Source: Caulobacter sp. CCUG 60055 (GTDB taxonomy: Bacteria > Pseudomonadota > Alphaproteobacteria > Caulobacterales > Caulobacteraceae). Taken from it: a DNA stretch of 64,000 nt. The notes beneath the pieces are model-generated. The model was not told where the DNA came from and made no database searches. It saw only the letters and a list, made by a program, of their open reading frames with translations. The translations under genes were made by a program, and so were the position numbers. The stretch spans positions 1-64,000 of the forward strand of contig NZ_PUIC01000016.1 in NCBI RefSeq assembly GCF_022750545.1. Reading direction: 5' to 3'. Of this stretch, positions 7,464 to 15,174 are shown one piece after another; position 1 is the stretch's first letter, and the number at the start of each line of letters is the position of its first letter.

Positions 7464-10250
7464 TCAGTACTTGGCCGAGAACTTAAGATAGAAATACCGG
7501 CCCATCAGATCATACGCTGTCGCATCGTATTGCGTACCGAATATGAACGGCGGTTGAGTATCGGCAATATTTTCAATGCCGACCGTGATTTGATACCGCT
7601 CACGGCGATAACTCAGCGAAATATCATTGTAATATACATCGGGAGTCCTTGCAGCAGACATGGGTTCAGCCTCAGGCATGAAGCCGAACGCCTTGCCGCC
7701 TTCGATGTACCGAATCTTGTAATCTAGTCTCCAGTCACCGCGGCTGTAGGTGAGATTCCCGGTAGCCCGCAGGACGTTATAGCTCCCGAAACTCCCATCC
7801 TGCGCGAAATAGCCCCGCAGTTGAGTGAAGGGGCCTCCGGTCAGGGCCTGCTGCTTGTAGTTCAGCAGATATGCCCCGTCCAAACTCGCCGTGAACTGTC
7901 CGACGCCCAGGCCGAGCCGGCTCGCCTCGAAAGCGTACTGAACGGAGAAATCGACTCCGTCCGTCCTGACACCCCCGAAGTTCTCCTTCGGCAGCAGGAT
8001 TTCGCTGATCTGCCCCGCCGCGTTTCTCGAAATGCCCGCACACGCCGAGTTCGAGGCTGAATAGTTCGAATAGCACTCGGACAGGATGATCCCTGTGCCC
8101 GGCTGAGAGATCGCGTTCTTCAACTTGATGGAAAAGTAGTCGATCGCGACGGCCAATCCTTGAGCAAAGCGCGGCGTGAAGACGACGCCGATATTGGCCT
8201 CGTCAGCCGTCTCCGGGACGAGGTTCGCGCTGCCGGTGCGCAAACCGAGCGTCTTTGAATTCACCTGGCGAAAATCGGAGCCCAGCCCCTGCGCCAGGCA
8301 AGCCGCATCGACGCTGGGATTGGAACGCCGCCCTTTCGTCGGGTCACAGGGGTCGGCATAGGTCGAGAAAGTGTTCAGCGCGCCACCATAAAGGTCAATG
8401 ATCGAAGGGGCGCGAAAGGCCGTCCCAACACCTCCCCGGACGCGTACGTCGTCGTTCACGGCCCAGTTCAAGCCGATCTTCCAAGTTGTCGATCCCCCGA
8501 ACAAGTCATAGTCAGAATACCGGACCGCGCCATCGACAGTCAGCGACTTGGCCAGCGCAACATCCTTTAACAATGGCGCATTGAGTTCAGCATACACCTC
8601 CTTGGAGGTGTATGCGCCCGACGTGTTCTTGGCGTCTATTAGAGAGGAATCTCCCGCCAAAATGATGTCGTCGTAGGAGGTCCCTCCGGACTCTCGGCGG
8701 ATTTCCCCTCCGAGCGCGAAACTCAAGGGGCCCGCCGGCAGCTTGGCCAACCGGCCCGTAAGCGACAGTCCGCCGATCTGTTGCACATATCGGTTGGTCA
8801 CCGTGTCATTCTGGCGGATGTAGTTGGCGAACGCGGGCGTGATAGTGGCCGGCCCAAACGGGTCGAGCGCGGCGCCCGCCGCTGCGCACGTGGGCGCCGC
8901 GGCGCAAAGGATCGGGTCGTAGGCCGTCACCAGGTGATTGACGTTCAGGTTGTTCGGGAAGCCCGAGCGGCTATTGCTGCTGCCGTACTTGTAGCTGGCG
9001 GTCCACTCATAACCATCGCCGAACTCGCCCCTTAACCCTACCGCGGCCTCCCAGGTGGTGGTCCGGGTCGGGATGTAACGATCCCCGACTGTGTCGAACG
9101 ATTTGTAAAAGTTGGTGATCGGGATTCCGATCAAGTTGTAGGGATTGTCTGCCGGCACATTGCCTGCGCTCGGATATTTCGCGCTACGCCCGGCGAAAAA
9201 CTCCGCGGCCGAGCCATAAGACACCGTGTCATCCCGTGCGTAGTCAGCATCAAAAAACGCCTTGATCTGCGGGCTCAGTTCATATCGCGCGTGAACCGTC
9301 CCCGCATAAGTTTCCATCGGATCGACGATGCTACTGTTATTGGTCTCGACGTATCCCGTCTCTGGCAAGAGCGCGTATTGGCTGGTGGTTGGGCCGATAA
9401 AAGTCACGCCCTGAGACAGCCACGTGCCGCCTGGGGAAAAGATGCTTCCGAAGTAAGGGGTGAAGCCGCCGGAGCCATTCGGAATATAGCCCTGGACAGG
9501 ATTGGCCGAGTAGGCGCGCTGTTGGGCGGTCAACCCGTCCTTTTTCACGTAGGAGAGATTTGCGAGGATATTTCCGGCCGAAAATTCGCGGCCCACGGTG
9601 ACGCTGACATGATACGTAGCGCCATCACCGCGCCCGCTGACGCCAGTGTCCGCGTCAATCTGCGCCCCATTAAAATGTTGCTTGGTGATGATGTTGATCA
9701 CGCCAGCGACCGCATCCGATCCGTAGATCGGCGAGGCGCCATCGCGCAGGATCTCAATGCGATCGATCATCGAGACCGGAATCGTATCGACGTTGACCGC
9801 TATGTTCAGCAGGCTGATGCTGGGGGTGTAACGTCGGCCATCGACTAGAACAAGCGTTCGACTTGGGCCGAGGTTGCGCATGTCGACGCCCGTCGTTCCG
9901 GTCTGTTGCCCCGCTGGGGTCGCCCCGCCGTAGCCCTGATGACTGATCACGGGCAGCTTGGACAGCACGTCAGCAATGGTCTGCACGTTGGAGACCTGCA
10001 GGGCCTGCGCCCCAACGACCGTAATCGGGTTAGCGCTGACCGCATCAGTGTGGCGGATGCGCGTGCCTGTGACGACCACCTCGTCCACTTGCTGAACAGC
10101 GCCTTCGTTCACGCTGGACGACTTCCCCTCTGCTTGCGCCGGCGCATTCGCCAAACACGCTGCAAGGACCAGCGCACTCGCGCCCCACAGCCTTCCCATT
10201 CCAAAAGATTGATACCCGCCGTTGTGCGACCGACCCATTGGTTTCCTCAT
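7464..10250 (-). CDS. TonB-dependent outer membrane receptor (peptide cluster)
   Basis: A 928-residue receptor. It has an N-terminal signal sequence (hydrophobic GASALVLAACLANAPAQA, about residues 24-41), a TonB box DEVVVTG, a plug domain with RTLVLVDGRRY and IEILRDGASPIYGSDAVAG, then a long beta-barrel ending in the aromatic FYLKFSAKY expected of outer membrane proteins. It takes up a ligand too big for porins, using TonB energy. It is the first gene of the cluster that also encodes TetR, peptidases and an aldolase-like enzyme, so an oligopeptide is more likely than a siderophore, though no binding data can be read from the sequence. A possible operator lies at 10290-10316. Confidence 0.92.
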   Translation of the reverse strand: MRKPMGRSHNGGYQSFGMGRLWGASALVLAACLANAPAQAEGKSSSVNEGAVQQVDEVVVTGTRIRHTDAVSANPITVVGAQALQVSNVQTIADVLSKLPVISHQGYGGATPAGQQTGTTGVDMRNLGPSRTLVLVDGRRYTPSISLLNIAVNVDTIPVSMIDRIEILRDGASPIYGSDAVAGVINIITKQHFNGAQIDADTGVSGRGDGATYHVSVTVGREFSAGNILANLSYVKKDGLTAQQRAYSANPVQGYIPNGSGGFTPYFGSIFSPGGTWLSQGVTFIGPTTSQYALLPETGYVETNNSSIVDPMETYAGTVHARYELSPQIKAFFDADYARDDTVSYGSAAEFFAGRSAKYPSAGNVPADNPYNLIGIPITNFYKSFDTVGDRYIPTRTTTWEAAVGLRGEFGDGYEWTASYKYGSSNSRSGFPNNLNVNHLVTAYDPILCAAAPTCAAAGAALDPFGPATITPAFANYIRQNDTVTNRYVQQIGGLSLTGRLAKLPAGPLSFALGGEIRRESGGTSYDDIILAGDSSLIDAKNTSGAYTSKEVYAELNAPLLKDVALAKSLTVDGAVRYSDYDLFGGSTTWKIGLNWAVNDDVRVRGGVGTAFRAPSIIDLYGGALNTFSTYADPCDPTKGRRSNPSVDAACLAQGLGSDFRQVNSKTLGLRTGSANLVPETADEANIGVVFTPRFAQGLAVAIDYFSIKLKNAISQPGTGIILSECYSNYSASNSACAGISRNAAGQISEILLPKENFGGVRTDGVDFSVQYAFEASRLGLGVGQFTASLDGAYLLNYKQQALTGGPFTQLRGYFAQDGSFGSYNVLRATGNLTYSRGDWRLDYKIRYIEGGKAFGFMPEAEPMSAARTPDVYYNDISLSYRRERYQITVGIENIADTQPPFIFGTQYDATAYDLMGRYFYLKFSAKY

Positions 10251-10289
10251 CCTGGCTCTCGGTTGCGCTCGCGCGCTACGATTCAGCTC

Positions 10290-10316
10290 TGTATTTGATT
10301 CAATACATATATGAAT
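10290..10316. promoter_or_regulatory. Putative operator upstream of TonB receptor
   Basis: Forty bases upstream of the receptor start there is TGTATT-N6-AATACA (10290-10307) overlapping ATACATATATGAAT (10303-10316). The second resembles the ATACAGTTATGTAT repeat in front of the hydrolase operon at 6320. The AT-rich composition also fits a promoter. Confidence 0.5.
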
Positions 10317-10521
10317 TTTCTCCGCGGAGAAGCGGTTTCACGCCCCCGCTAGGACAACGGAAGCCCCCAGGGCCAGCTTCGACCGTGCCGCCCCTATGAA
10401 GACCGGGTCGCGGGCAAGGCGGAGCGATGGCCGAGGAGGAATGATCGCTTAACGATGCCGCGGCGTGGTGCTGACAACTTAGCTCGCGACAGACGCAGAG
10501 CGCCCTCCCCCACCATGACCG
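10317..10521. other. Intergenic sequence between receptor and IS relic
   Basis: No coding sequence or recognisable RNA is seen. The sequence lies between the receptor promoter and the decayed IS6-family transposase and is probably non-functional spacer. Confidence 0.4.
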
Positions 10522-10750
10522 TCAGGCGGCGACCGTCGCTTCCGCCCACGCCTGATGCGCCGCGGCCCGGAACTGGCGGAGCGTCGGTCGGCGGATCAGA
10601 GGGGGTTGAAAGTTGAAGACGTTATAGACGGCGGCGTAGGTGGAGGAAGGCGCTGGACTGAGCCCTGACTCTTGAACAGTTGCTGCTGCCGTTCGCATCG
10701 CCGGATCAGCAGTTGAGAGCTCTCCGCCCTGTTGTTCTCCCGCTAACGCC
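10522..10750 (-). pseudogene. Frameshifted relic of IS6-family transposase (C-terminal end)
   Basis: On the minus strand the sequence first reads ENNRAESSQLLIRRCERQ (from about 10745), which matches the ENNRAENSHQPTRRRER block of IS6-family transposases. After a frame change near 10655 it continues as STYAAVYNVFNFQPP and RPTLRQFRAAAHQAW, the usual C-terminus of the same family. The catalytic DDE domain and the inverted repeats are missing. It therefore marks an old insertion at the right edge of the low-GC island and cannot be active. Confidence 0.75.
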
Positions 10751-11055
10751 CTGGCGAATGCGGAATGCTGAGACCCAGGCGATCCAGCACCGCGATGCGC
10801 GCACCCAATCAATCTGCAACGATCCGTTCGGGCTCGATCAACTGACTACACGGTAGCGACCGGAGCAGCTTCAAGGCCGCCCCAGTTAGGGTCGCACGCC
10901 GCCGGACGATACAGTCCAGCATCTTCCTATCATGAATCGACAGCACGCCGCAGACGCCTGACCACTTCGAAACGGTAAGTTAATCAATTGAAATTGATTA
11001 ATTTTTATTTTCACACGTTGCATCTAAACTGCTGTTTTTCAACAATCTGCTAGGG
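10751..11055. other. Decayed sequence next to island end
   Basis: No gene can be supported. The left part may be further eroded transposase sequence. The right part contains the AT-rich palindrome at 10980-11001 and leads into the tRNA-Cys fragment. Confidence 0.4.
10980..11001. repeat. AT-rich 22-base inverted repeat
   Basis: TTAATCAATT, two bases (GA), then its exact reverse complement. It stands out in GC-rich surroundings and is followed by ATTTTTATTTT on the plus strand. The stem is too AT-rich for a strong terminator. It lies about 55 bases before the tRNA-Cys fragment, where recombination-protein sites of an integrating element would be expected, so it may be a leftover of an attachment region. 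Confidence 0.55.
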
Positions 11056-11100
11056 CCTGCAAATCCGCGTACCCGAGTTTGATTCTCGGCCAGGTCTCCA
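11056..11100 (+). other. 3' fragment of a tRNA-Cys gene (probable att scar)
   Basis: The sequence contains CTGCAAATCCGC (anticodon GCA with its loop and 3' stem), then a T-arm CCGAG-TTTGATT-CTCGG and an acceptor 3' strand ending in CCA. This is the 3' half of tRNA-Cys. The 5' half is absent: the bases before the anticodon cannot pair with TCCGC. The T-loop has TTTGATT instead of the invariant TTCGANT, so it is not functional. Elements that integrate into tRNA genes leave such a 3' copy at one end. The orientation puts the element to the left, matching the low-GC cluster at 1-11055. Confidence 0.65.
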
Positions 11101-11267
11101 ACAAAATCAATGGGTTAGCAAATCGCTGTCGACGCGGTTTGCAGCTTGGTTTGCAAACGCGGTTGCCTGCTTGTTCAGGCTTTGGGACGTGCGAGCCGGA
11201 GGGTCGTCGCATTAGCGATGATTCCGCTATCAGCATAGGTGTCGAGCGACTCCAGATCACGAAAGGA
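11101..11267. other. Sequence between att scar and ABC fragment
   Basis: No gene is supported here. It contains short repeats of a GGTTTGCA type but no recognised element. If the tRNA-Cys fragment marks the end of an island, this is where older chromosomal DNA begins. Confidence 0.35.
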
Positions 11268-11438
11268 ATGGCCGGTGCACATGGCCGCCTCCTGTGTGGT
11301 CCAGGCATGGGGAAGCCGACTCTATTGAAGGTGCTCTGTGGCCTTCATCCGGCTACGGCTGGCGAGGTCAGACTAGACGGGCTTCCCTTGTCAGACTGGG
11401 AGGCCGGGAGCGTGCGCCAAGCGTTGGGCGTGGTTAGG
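11268..11438 (+). pseudogene. Fragment of ABC exporter ATP-binding domain
   Basis: The frame starting near 11268 reads GRLLCGPGMGKPTLLKVLCG then PATAGEVRLDGLPLSDW, clearly the Walker A region and following strand of a CvaB/HlyB-type (bacteriocin or type I secretion) exporter. The P-loop is damaged (GPGMGKPT rather than GxSGxGKTT), no membrane domain precedes it and no signature or Walker B motif follows before the frame is lost. It is a relic overlapping the 3' end of the gene on the opposite strand. Confidence 0.65.
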
Positions 11439-11918
11439 CGGTGCGGCCACCGCTTGCAGCTTGCTCGTCAGAAACTTGATCAGGAGATCCTTGTCCGAAG
11501 CGTTGAGCCACCAGCCGCCGCCGACAAGAGCCGCCGCGAACGCCAACATCCCGAACAGCACGAAGACCCCGGCCCACGCCTCATCCGAATGGTTTGGTCG
11601 CACGAGTTCACCAACCGCTCCCCCGCCCACAAGCAATACCGCAGTCACCCAAAGCACCATGAACGCGACCGTGAACGGGTGAAGCACGAACCTGCAAGTG
11701 ATCGATGTCCCTCCTCCGTCCGGCTGAAACGTCGCTGACAGATGCGGTTGAAAGGAGTTACGGACAAACACCGACGTGCGCTTATGAACAAGCAGTCGAG
11801 CTCTCGTCACCGTGCCGACGACCGGTTTGCGTCCGAAGATTTTCCAGGGCGGGTCGAGCTCAGAGCGCAGTCGCGCAAAACAATCTTCGATCGACATGGG
11901 CGAGTGAAGGCGGATCAT
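11391..11918 (-). CDS. Hypothetical membrane protein
   Basis: A 175-residue protein beginning MIRLHSPMSIEDCFARLR. A basic, beta-rich front half carries VRNSFQPHLSATFQPDGGGT (about 60-79) and CRFVLHPFTVAFMVLW, followed by two hydrophobic segments (about residues 88-110 and 125-145). This layout is shared by a group of uncharacterised bacterial membrane proteins. The function is not known. The open frame extends to 11975, but the family usually starts near the residues chosen here. The C-terminal 17 residues overlap the ABC fragment on the other strand and may not be native, so the gene could have been truncated and extended by rearrangement. Confidence 0.6.
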   Translation of the reverse strand: MIRLHSPMSIEDCFARLRSELDPPWKIFGRKPVVGTVTRARLLVHKRTSVFVRNSFQPHLSATFQPDGGGTSITCRFVLHPFTVAFMVLWVTAVLLVGGGAVGELVRPNHSDEAWAGVFVLFGMLAFAAALVGGGWWLNASDKDLLIKFLTSKLQAVAAPPNHAQRLAHAPGLPV

Positions 11919-11975
11919 TCCGAACCGTCCAGGCAGAAGCGCTAGACGATTAGCTGATAACAGAGCCGGACTCAA

Positions 11976-12219
11976 CTTTCGCGAGCCGTCAAGCTCATCG
12001 CAGGCGTCGGTGACGCGTCGCAGCCAATGGAATGGTCATCTTCACTAGCCCCTACTCCGCCCCGACAGTTACCTTTGGCCGTCCGCCTGAATTCGGATCC
12101 GTTTCTCGCCTATCGCCGAGATCACTGCATCGTGGGATCGTCAAAGCGCCAATAGCCGCCGTTGTTAAATGGAGAGGTGTCGGGTTTCGGACCGCACCAG
12201 AGTTGACGAGCTGACAGCC
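11976..12219. other. Intergenic region, nothing recognised
   Basis: Neither strand shows a coding sequence, an RNA or a clear terminator. It lies in the degraded junction between the island and the GC-rich chromosome. Confidence 0.35.
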
Positions 12220-12363
12220 TTAGAATTCGATCCACTCGCCCATCTCCAGCGCATCATCGACCTTGACGCCAAGGTAGAGTTTGATGCCCTGGTCATATCG
12301 GGCCTGATAGATCTCGAAATCGGAACGGCCCGCCCCGCGACACTTGCGCTCCACGATCTTCAT
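12220..12363 (-). CDS. Small hypothetical protein (47 residues)
   Basis: The minus strand encodes MKIVERKCRGAGRSDFEIYQ (residues 1-20) continuing with a YLGVKVDDALEMGEWIEF end. An AAGGTGG ribosome binding site stands six bases before the ATG at 12363. The composition is that of a folded small protein, charged and mixed, not of a shadow frame. No family is recognised. It could also be the remaining end of a larger gene, because surrounding sequence is decayed. Confidence 0.55.
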   Translation of the reverse strand: MKIVERKCRGAGRSDFEIYQARYDQGIKLYLGVKVDDALEMGEWIEF

Positions 12364-12472
12364 GGTCGCCACCTTGCCGGTTCCGACATCCGAGCGCCGA
12401 AGATGACGCCGGCGAGATCGGCAAAGTCGTAACCATCGGGCGGTACGGCGCGATCTCGGCCTTCGCGCTTCG

Positions 12473-12889
12473 CTACGAGACGGGGCCGGCGTCCTGGCCG
12501 GGCCCGGCCTGATAGAAGGTCTTGGTCGGAGGGCCGTAGCGATTGGCGCCGTGGTCGCTGTCCTGGATCAGCAGCCAGTAGAGCGCCAGCAGGTTCACCA
12601 GCGGGATCATCAGCAGCAGCCAGATCCAGCCCGACTTGTTGGTGTCATGGGCGCGTCGGAACATCATCGCCAGATTGTCGACGAAGCTCAGCAGCGCGAC
12701 GGCCACCACCGCCAGCGACAGCACGACCACCAGGGGGTTCAGCTTGGTCGGGTCGGGGTGGGCGCCCGCCGTCACGCCGATGGCGATCAGCAGGACCGCG
12801 CTCGCGCCGAACCAGCACGCCCAGTTCGCCCAGGCGTGCGATCGCCGCGAACGGCCGTTGAAGTCGAAGTTCAGGAACCAAGGCGTCAT
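12473..12889 (-). CDS. DUF805 family inner membrane protein
   Basis: The protein starts MTPWFLNFDFNGRSRRSHAW, the DUF805 entry pattern (aromatic, then F-x-GR-x-RR-x-x-W). Three hydrophobic helices follow (about 24-45, 53-75 and 95-115), with RRAHDTNKSGW between the second and third, as in YhaH/YhaI. It is about 138 residues. The frame is open upstream to 13045 but that part is arginine-rich shadow. The ATG at 12889 has GGGG upstream and fits the family start. The function of DUF805 proteins is unknown. Confidence 0.85.
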   Translation of the reverse strand: MTPWFLNFDFNGRSRRSHAWANWACWFGASAVLLIAIGVTAGAHPDPTKLNPLVVVLSLAVVAVALLSFVDNLAMMFRRAHDTNKSGWIWLLLMIPLVNLLALYWLLIQDSDHGANRYGPPTKTFYQAGPGQDAGPVS

Positions 12890-13154
12890 CTCAAGCCCCA
12901 TGGGATGTTGCGCGGAATTGGATGGGCGGCGCCGCGGCGATGCAAGGTTGCGTCGGTGACCGCCGACCTCCGCAAGCTGCAACCACGGGCGGCGAGGATT
13001 CGCAACCGCCGGATTTCCGCGCTGGGCCCCGAGCGTCGAGAACATGACCGGGAACGCGGCCTTCGACGGGCTTCATCGACACACGCGCATTGACAGGCCG
13101 GCGTCGCCGGCCGAGGCCTGGGCCGGACCCAAGCCCTCTTCCCGGAGAAGCAGC

Positions 13155-13841
13155 ATGACGACCCGAGCGGCGCGGCCCGACGTGCAGGCGTTCATCCGCG
13201 CCAACCTGCCCGTGTCGGCGGTTCCGTCGATCCCGGAGGTCCGCCTTCACCTGGCCGGCCCGCGAAGCGGCCTGCGCCGGCTGGCGGAGCGGGACGACGA
13301 CTTCGGCGCGCCTTACTGGGCCCATTGCTGGGGCGGCGGCCTGGCGCTGGCGCGCCATGTCCTCGACCACCCGGATTGCGTGGCCGGCCGCCGGGTCCTC
13401 GATCTCGGCGCCGGGGCGGGCCTTGTCGGGATCGCGGCGGCCAAGGCCGGCGCGGCCAAGGTGATCGCCGCCGATGTCGACCCCTACGCCCTGGCCGCGC
13501 TGGAGCTGAACGCCGCCCTGAACGGGGTCGCGCTGACGCCGCTGCTCGACGACCTCACCAGGGGCCCGCCGCCGGCGGTCGATCTCGTGCTGGTCGGCGA
13601 CCTGTTCTACGACCGCGACGTCGCGGAGCGGGTGGTCGCCTTCCTCGATCGCGGCCTCGCCGCCGGCGTCGAGGCGCTGATCGGCGATCCCTGGCGGGCC
13701 TATCTGCCCACGGCGCGGCTGCGGGCGCTGGCCGACTATTCGATCCGGGATTTCGGCGAGGCCGACGGCGCGACGTCGGCGACGGTCTTCGCCTTCGAGC
13801 CCGCGCCAGCCGCCGTCATGGGCGGCCCGTCGCCGCCCTGA
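13155..13841 (+). CDS. METTL20-like class I SAM methyltransferase
   Basis: A 228-residue methyltransferase with motif I VLDLGAGAGLVGIAAAKAGA (about 81-100), acidic ribose-binding residues in IAADVDPYAL, and VGDLFYDRD (about 150), the D-x-F-Y motif of the METTL20/ETF-beta lysine methyltransferase group. Bacterial homologues in alphaproteobacteria methylate the electron-transfer flavoprotein beta subunit near its recognition loop. The similarity here is good but the substrate is inferred. The start at 13155 has GGAGAAG upstream. The last 26 bases overlap the convergent DsbA-fold gene. Confidence 0.8.
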   Translation: MTTRAARPDVQAFIRANLPVSAVPSIPEVRLHLAGPRSGLRRLAERDDDFGAPYWAHCWGGGLALARHVLDHPDCVAGRRVLDLGAGAGLVGIAAAKAGAAKVIAADVDPYALAALELNAALNGVALTPLLDDLTRGPPPAVDLVLVGDLFYDRDVAERVVAFLDRGLAAGVEALIGDPWRAYLPTARLRALADYSIRDFGEADGATSATVFAFEPAPAAVMGGPSPP

Positions 13842-15150
13842 GGTCGGCTTCCAGCGCCCACAGCCGGTCCTGTCCCCAATGCGCGGCCGCGCCGCCGACG
13901 CGGAAGGTCGGCGCGCCCCAAAGCCCCGCCTCGAACAGCGCCCGCCGGTTCTCCTCGGCGGCGGCCCGCCAGCTCTGGTCGACGAGAGCCTCGTCCACCT
14001 GGGCGTCGCCCAGCCCGGCGCGACGGGCGACGCCGTAGAGTCCCCGGTCGCTCGCCAGGTCGACCCCCTCGGCGAAGGCTGCGCGCAGGGCTTCTTCGCA
14101 AAACGCCTCCGCCGACCCGAGGGCGAGGGCGCGGTGCGCCACCGCCAGCGCCCGCTCAGCCCCCGCCCCCACCGGATCGACGATCCGGCCGAACGGCAGG
14201 CCCGCCCGGTCGGCCTCGCGCTTGGCGTCGAGCAGGATGTAGCGGCGCTTGACCAGCGGCACGGGCAAACCGCGCATCACCATCGGCAGGATGTAGCGCA
14301 GGCGCAGGTCCGCGCCGTACCGGCGGGCGAGCCGGCGCACGCGGGGAAAGGCCAGCCAAGTGTAGGGGCTGCGGAACGAGAACCAAAGCTCGACGGTCGG
14401 CCCCCGGCCAAGACCGGCGTCCAGGCCGACGTGCAGATCGCCGGCCGACGGCGCCCCGGCGGCGCGATACGGGACCAGGGCCGGGGTGTTCTCGGGCGCG
14501 CCGTCGAAGCCCCGCGCGGCGAGCCGCTCCTCAAGGTGGTTGAGCCGGTCGACGCCCCAGAACCATTCGCCCTCGAAGTACGTCATCGCGCCGAGATAGT
14601 GGCCGAGGCGCCGCCGCCTCGCCTCGCCTTCGGCCAGGGCGGCGACGGCCCCCGCTTCGGCCGCCCCGTCGGCCTCGTCGGCCGCCGCCTCGCCGGCCCA
14701 CAGCCGGGCGCCCACGGCGACCGCTCGTTCGGCGAAGCCATCCACGGCCAGGCCGGCGGCGAGTTCGGCGTTGGCCGCCCGCGCCCGCTCGGGCGAGGGC
14801 GAACGCGCCCCCGGCGGAAAGGCCAGGCCGTACTCGGCGGCGAGACGGCCGGCGTCCCTGAGCGCGTAGGCGGCGAGCCGCTCGCGCTCGGGCGCGGCCG
14901 CCGCGTCCGGCGGCGGAACCAGCCACGGCCGCACCGTCGCGCCGTAGCGTCGGGCCAGCAGCCCCAGCATCTGGGCGGCCAGGTGGCTGTAGGGATCGTC
15001 GACCTGATGGAAATACTCGACCACCGGCGGCCCTGGCCGGCGCCCCAAGCCTCGCCGCAGGTCGCGGGCGAGGTCACTGGTGATCAATCCGCTGGCGAGC
15101 CGGCTGACGACGGCCCGCGCCGGGAACGCACGGCGCGGCGCGATGCTCAT
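13816..15150 (-). CDS. Tandem DsbA-fold (HCCA isomerase-like) protein
   Basis: A 444-residue protein with two thioredoxin-fold DsbA-type modules in a row. The first starts near VVEYFHQVDDPYSHLAAQML (about 43-62). The second starts near VELWFSFRSPYTWLAFPRVR (about 248-267), with the SPYTW hallmark of 2-hydroxychromene-2-carboxylate isomerase and kappa-class GST, and ends GLWGAPTFRVGG, the usual cis-proline loop. No CxxC is present, so it is not a disulfide oxidase. Glutathione-dependent isomerase activity is possible. The ATG at 15150 was preferred to the longer frame because it clears the promoter palindrome at 15175-15205. It is divergent to the metallo-beta-lactamase-fold gene. Confidence 0.8.
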   Translation of the reverse strand: MSIAPRRAFPARAVVSRLASGLITSDLARDLRRGLGRRPGPPVVEYFHQVDDPYSHLAAQMLGLLARRYGATVRPWLVPPPDAAAAPERERLAAYALRDAGRLAAEYGLAFPPGARSPSPERARAANAELAAGLAVDGFAERAVAVGARLWAGEAAADEADGAAEAGAVAALAEGEARRRRLGHYLGAMTYFEGEWFWGVDRLNHLEERLAARGFDGAPENTPALVPYRAAGAPSAGDLHVGLDAGLGRGPTVELWFSFRSPYTWLAFPRVRRLARRYGADLRLRYILPMVMRGLPVPLVKRRYILLDAKREADRAGLPFGRIVDPVGAGAERALAVAHRALALGSAEAFCEEALRAAFAEGVDLASDRGLYGVARRAGLGDAQVDEALVDQSWRAAAEENRRALFEAGLWGAPTFRVGGAAAHWGQDRLWALEADLRAATGRP

Positions 15151-15174
15151 CCTCGTCTCCCCTTTGACAGCAGG

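Noticed and set aside
11056-11100. Functional tRNA gene
   Set aside because: The 5' half is missing, the anticodon stem cannot form and the T-loop lacks the invariant C.
12169-12432. 87-residue plus-strand frame
   Set aside because: It is antisense to the 47-residue ORF, which has a better ribosome binding site and composition.
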